Part shown: in pieces, positions 60,937-64,000 of the stretch
Position numbering within the stretch: position 1 is the stretch's first letter
How the letters are laid out: each line of letters opens with the position of its first letter
Assembly (NCBI RefSeq): GCF_026339955.1
Contig: NZ_JAPEPW010000001.1
Location: 248,001 to 312,000 of the forward strand
Source of the DNA: Streptomyces sp. NBC_01549
Lineage (GTDB): Bacteria > Actinomycetota > Actinomycetes > Streptomycetales > Streptomycetaceae
DNA length: 64,000 nucleotides
Direction: 5' to 3'
Program-made: the position numbers and the translations under genes
Notes under the pieces: generated by a model
What the model was told of the DNA's origin: nothing
What the model saw: only the letters and a program-made list of their open reading frames with translations
The model's database searches: none

Positions 60937-62292
60937 ATGACCAGCACCACCGAACCCACCGAGCCGCTGTCGGTCGAGCAGTTGTCGGCGACCACGCTCC
61001 TGCGCTTCGCGACCGCGGGCTCCGTCGACGACGGCAAGTCCACACTGGTCGGGCGTCTGCTGCACGACTCCAAGTCGGTCCTGACGGACCAGCTGGAGGC
61101 CGTGGAGCGGGTCTCGGCGAGCCGTGGCCAGGACGCCCCCGACCTCGCCCTCCTCACCGACGGCCTGCGCGCCGAGCGCGAACAGGGCATCACCATCGAC
61201 GTCGCCTACCGCTACTTCGCGACCGCGCGCCGCCGGTTCATCCTCGCCGACACCCCCGGCCATGTGCAGTACACCCGGAACATGGTCACCGGCGCCTCCA
61301 CCGCCGACCTCGCCGTCGTCCTCGTCGACGCCCGCAACGGGGTCATCGAGCAGACCCGCCGGCACGCGGCCGTCGCCGCGCTGCTGCGCGTCCCGCACGT
61401 GGTCCTCGCCGTCAACAAGATGGACCTCGTCGAGTACAAGGAGTCCGTCTTCGCGGCGATCGCCGAGGAGTTCACGGCGTACGCCTCCGAGCTGGGCGTT
61501 CCCGAGATCACCGCGATCCCGATCTCGGCACTCGCCGGTGACAACGTGGTGGACGCCTCCGCGAACATGGACTGGTACGGCGGCCCGACGGTCCTGGAGC
61601 ACCTGGAGACGGTCCCGGTCAGCCACGACCTGGGGCACTGCCACGCGCGTCTGCCCGTGCAGTACGTCATCCGCCCGCAGACCGCCGAGCACCCCGACTA
61701 CCGGGGATACGCCGGTCAGATCGCCGCTGGTACCTTCCGGGTCGGCGAGAGCGTGACCGTACTGCCCTCCGGGCGCTCGACGAAGGTCAGCGGGATCGAC
61801 CTGCTGGGCAAGCCGGTCGACGTGGCGTGGACCCCGCAGTCGGTGACCCTCCTGCTGGAGGACGACATCGACATCTCGCGCGGCGACCTGATCGTGCCGA
61901 GCAAGGACGCGCCCCCAACCACGCAGGACGTCGAGGCGACCGTCTGCCACGTGGCCGACCAGCCGCTCACCGTCGGCCACCGCGTGCTGCTCAAGCACGG
62001 CACCCGCACGGTGAAGGCGATCGTCAAGGACATCCCGTCCCGGCTGACGCTGGACGACCTCTCGCTGCACCCGCACCCGGGTCAGCTGGTCGCCAACGAC
62101 ATCGGCCGCGTGAAGATCCGTACCGCCGAGCCGCTTCCGCTCGACTCGTACGCCGACTCCCGGCGCACCGGCGCGTTCATCCTGATCGACCCCGCGGACG
62201 GCACCACGCTGACCGCGGGCATGGTCGGCGAGTCGTTCGCCGCGCCGCAGCCGGTCAAGGACGAGGGCGACGAGGACGGGTGGGACTTCTGA
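60937..62292 (+). CDS. cysN: Sulfate adenylyltransferase large (GTPase) subunit
   Basis: 451 residues. G1 TAGSVDDGKSTLVGRLL, G3 DTPGHVQYTRNM, G4 NKMD, then two EF-Tu-like barrels. The GTPase drives CysD. Starts two bases after the cysD stop. Confidence 0.9.
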   Translation: MTSTTEPTEPLSVEQLSATTLLRFATAGSVDDGKSTLVGRLLHDSKSVLTDQLEAVERVSASRGQDAPDLALLTDGLRAEREQGITIDVAYRYFATARRRFILADTPGHVQYTRNMVTGASTADLAVVLVDARNGVIEQTRRHAAVAALLRVPHVVLAVNKMDLVEYKESVFAAIAEEFTAYASELGVPEITAIPISALAGDNVVDASANMDWYGGPTVLEHLETVPVSHDLGHCHARLPVQYVIRPQTAEHPDYRGYAGQIAAGTFRVGESVTVLPSGRSTKVSGIDLLGKPVDVAWTPQSVTLLLEDDIDISRGDLIVPSKDAPPTTQDVEATVCHVADQPLTVGHRVLLKHGTRTVKAIVKDIPSRLTLDDLSLHPHPGQLVANDIGRVKIRTAEPLPLDSYADSRRTGAFILIDPADGTTLTAGMVGESFAAPQPVKDEGDEDGWDF

Positions 62293-62293
62293 C

Positions 62294-62398
62294 ATGACGT
62301 CCACCGACTTCTACTCCACGTTCGCCAAGGAGGGCGGCCGCGTCGGCAGCGGCGCCCTCGGCAGCGGGCAGGGCGGAGTGGCGCGATGTGCGGACTGA
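62294..62398 (+). CDS. Possible 34-residue small protein
   Basis: ATG 62294 lies one base after the cysN stop. The sequence (MTSTDFYSTFAKEGG, then a glycine/serine-rich end VARCAD) is unremarkable. Too short to judge by codon use; its coupled position is the only support. The rest to 62524 is untranslated sequence before the binding protein. Confidence 0.3.
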   Translation: MTSTDFYSTFAKEGGRVGSGALGSGQGGVARCAD

Positions 62399-62524
62399 CG
62401 TACGCGCACTGCCTGCGCGCCCCGTCCCCCCACCCGACGTCCCGGATGCGACGACGAAGACCTGCCGACCTCCCGGCCACGACCTGAAAACGTGACCGCC
62501 GGGCCAACGAGAGGAACCCCTCCC

Positions 62525-63640
62525 GTGCCTGCCATCCGCTCGAACCTCGTACGCCGTGGCATAGCCGCCGCCGTCGCACTCCCCCTGCTCGCGCTCGCCG
62601 CCTGCAGCTATGGCTCCGAGTCGAAGAGCGACTCCTCCTCCAAGGAGAAGGTCGCCGCCGGATCCTCGAAGATCGACGGCCTCGACACCGTGAAGATCGG
62701 CTACTTCGGCAACCTGACCCACGCGACCGCGCTGGTCGGCCGCCAGGAAGGCCTCTTCCAGAAGGCGCTGGGCGGCACGAAGGCGGAGTACTCCATCTTC
62801 AACGCCGGCCCCTCCGAGATCGAGGCGCTGAACTCGGGCTCCATCGACATCGGCTGGATCGGCCCCTCGCCGGCGATCAACGGCTTCACCAAGTCCCAGG
62901 GCAAGAGCCTGCGCATCATCGGCGGTTCGGCGTCCGGCGGTGTGAAGCTCGTGGTCAACCCGAAGAAGATCACGTCCCTGAAGGACGTCAAGGGCAAGAA
63001 GATCGCGACCCCGCAGCTCGGCAACACGCAGGACGTGGCGTTCCTCAACTGGATCGCCGAGCAGGGCTGGAAGGTCGACGCGCAGAGCGGCAAGGGTGAT
63101 GTCTCGGTCGTCCGCACGGACAACAAGATCACCCCGGACGCCTACAAGTCCGGCTCCGTCGACGGCGCCTGGGTGCCGGAGCCGACCGCGTCCAAGCTGG
63201 TCGCCGAGGGCGGCAAGGTGCTGCTGGACGAGTCGTCGCTGTGGCCCGACAAGAAGTTCGTGATCACGAACATCATCGTGTCGCAGAAGTTCCTCAAGGA
63301 GCACCCGAAGGTCGTCGAGGCCGTGCTGAAGGGCTCGGTCGACACCAACAAGTGGATCAACGCCAACTCCGACCAGGCGAAGGCCGCGGCGAACGCGCAG
63401 CTGAAGGTCGACTCCGGCAAGGAGCTCCCGGCGAACGTCCTCGACCCGGCCTGGAAGTCCATCCAGATCACCAATGACCCGCTGGCCTCCACCCTCAACA
63501 CGGAGGCGGCGCACGCGGTGAAGGCGGGCCTGCTGGAGAAGCCGGATCTGAACGGGATCTACGACCTCACGCTCCTGAACAAGGTCCTGGGGGCCGCGGG
63601 CGAGAGCACGGTCGACGACGCCGGTCTCGGCGTCAAGTAA
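62525..63640 (+). CDS. ABC transporter binding lipoprotein, aliphatic sulfonate/taurine type
   Basis: 371 residues from GTG 62525 with GAGAGGA upstream. Lipobox LAAC, serine/lysine linker, then a SsuA/TauA-type domain: KIGYFGNLTHATALVGRQEG, IFNAGPSEIEALNSGSIDIG and ITPDAYKSGSVDGAWVPEP. Located in the cys operon, so an organosulfur ligand is likely. Confidence 0.85.
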   Translation: MPAIRSNLVRRGIAAAVALPLLALAACSYGSESKSDSSSKEKVAAGSSKIDGLDTVKIGYFGNLTHATALVGRQEGLFQKALGGTKAEYSIFNAGPSEIEALNSGSIDIGWIGPSPAINGFTKSQGKSLRIIGGSASGGVKLVVNPKKITSLKDVKGKKIATPQLGNTQDVAFLNWIAEQGWKVDAQSGKGDVSVVRTDNKITPDAYKSGSVDGAWVPEPTASKLVAEGGKVLLDESSLWPDKKFVITNIIVSQKFLKEHPKVVEAVLKGSVDTNKWINANSDQAKAAANAQLKVDSGKELPANVLDPAWKSIQITNDPLASTLNTEAAHAVKAGLLEKPDLNGIYDLTLLNKVLGAAGESTVDDAGLGVK

Positions 63641-63676
63641 AGACCCACACCGATGAGTTCCCAGGAGGTGACGACC

Positions 63677-64000
63677 ATGGCCACGACCCTCGCCAAGGCC
63701 GCTGACGGCGCCGAAGTGGTGGAGCACGCCGCCCGGATCGAGCATGTCTCGAAGTCCTTCGCCGGACCGGCGGGGCCCCAGCTCGTCCTCGACGACATCA
63801 CCCTCGATGTCGCGCCGGGCGAGTTCGTCACCCTTCTGGGGGCCTCGGGGTGTGGGAAGTCGACGCTGCTCAACCTGGTCGCGGGCCTCGACGCCCCGAC
63901 CGCGGGCAGCATCACGACCAACGGGCGTCCGGCCCTGATGTTCCAGGAGCACGCCCTCTTCCCGTGGCTGACCGCGGGCAAGAACATCGAGCTCGCCCTT
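63677..64000 (+). CDS. ABC transporter ATP-binding protein (SsuB/TauB type), cut by window end
   Basis: The first 108 codons from ATG 63677, behind a perfect AGGAGGTGA site (an in-frame ATG at 63653 is less likely). Walker A GASGCGKSTLL and Q-loop LMFQEHALFPW are present; the signature and Walker B lie beyond the window. Partner of the preceding binding protein. Confidence 0.85.
   Translation, partial: MATTLAKAADGAEVVEHAARIEHVSKSFAGPAGPQLVLDDITLDVAPGEFVTLLGASGCGKSTLLNLVAGLDAPTAGSITTNGRPALMFQEHALFPWLTAGKNIELAL

Noticed and set aside
1..64000. tRNA, rRNA, CRISPR, prophage or secondary-metabolite core genes
   Set aside because: None was seen by eye. No tRNA-like cloverleaf, ribosomal RNA segment, PKS/NRPS motif or phage structural gene is apparent; a covariance-model scan would be needed to exclude small RNAs.

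Overview
The window is high-GC DNA with Streptomyces-type gene content. It has GTG/TTG starts, ATGA/GTGA translational overlaps, Tat-exported polysaccharide lyases, XRE-DUF5753/DUF6879 pairs, and an assimilatory sulfate cluster behind a small RRHVDL-type leader peptide. Assignment to a Streptomyces chromosome is an inference from gene content and codon use; no marker gene names a species.

Layout. (1) 0-5 kb is a partly decayed stretch. It holds a frameshifted DCC protein, a class-C beta-lactamase-fold serine hydrolase, a cytidine-deaminase remnant, an aminoglycoside-phosphotransferase-like gene broken at a C10 run, and a two-TM CorA-like protein. (2) 5-9.3 kb has a PLP-dependent D-threonine-aldolase-like enzyme divergent from a TetR gene with a clean operator between them, then an alpha/beta hydrolase, a secreted CAP-domain protein, a PEP-mutase/isocitrate-lyase-like enzyme and several short tandem repeats. 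(3) 9.6-41.2 kb is a large carbohydrate island that looks like pectin rhamnogalacturonan-I plus type II arabinogalactan use. It encodes a DUF2264 hydrolase, a CE12 acetylesterase, a PL4-like rhamnogalacturonan lyase, GH43-CBM13, a seven-gene minus-strand operon (ABC importer, GH28-like enzyme, two alginate-lyase-superfamily enzymes, carboxylesterase), a second ABC importer with a cytoplasmic GH43, three LacI regulators, a ROK remnant, a D-2-hydroxyacid dehydrogenase and a ThuA protein. A deletion-type junction near 16.9 kb truncates a beta-helix gene and a phosphotransferase gene.

(4) 41.2-47.6 kb carries two copies of a DUF6879 + XRE-DUF5753 module. One is intact and sits beside three tiny translationally coupled genes. 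The other is dead: it has a frameshift and is split by a 1.5-kb TnpB element that carries a divergent Arc-like ribbon-helix-helix gene instead of tnpA. (5) 47.8-56.3 kb is housekeeping-like: VOC protein, AraC regulator, BrkB membrane protein, AidB-like acyl-CoA dehydrogenase, GAF regulator, secreted protein and GNAT, with three copies of a common intergenic repeat. (6) 56.4-64 kb is the sulfur-assimilation operon: leader peptide, sulfite reductase, zinc-ribbon protein carrying an in-frame 132-bp palindromic insertion, cysH, cysC, cysD, cysN, a small ORF, then a sulfonate/taurine-type ABC binding protein and its ATPase, cut by the window edge.

Functionally, secreted enzymes would cut the RG-I backbone and its galactan side chains, the two CUT1-type importers would take up the products, and intracellular GH28/GH43-type and dehydrogenase enzymes would finish them under LacI control. 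The cys operon would reduce sulfate to sulfide and import organosulfur. Functions are predicted from motifs I read in the translations; no database search was run.
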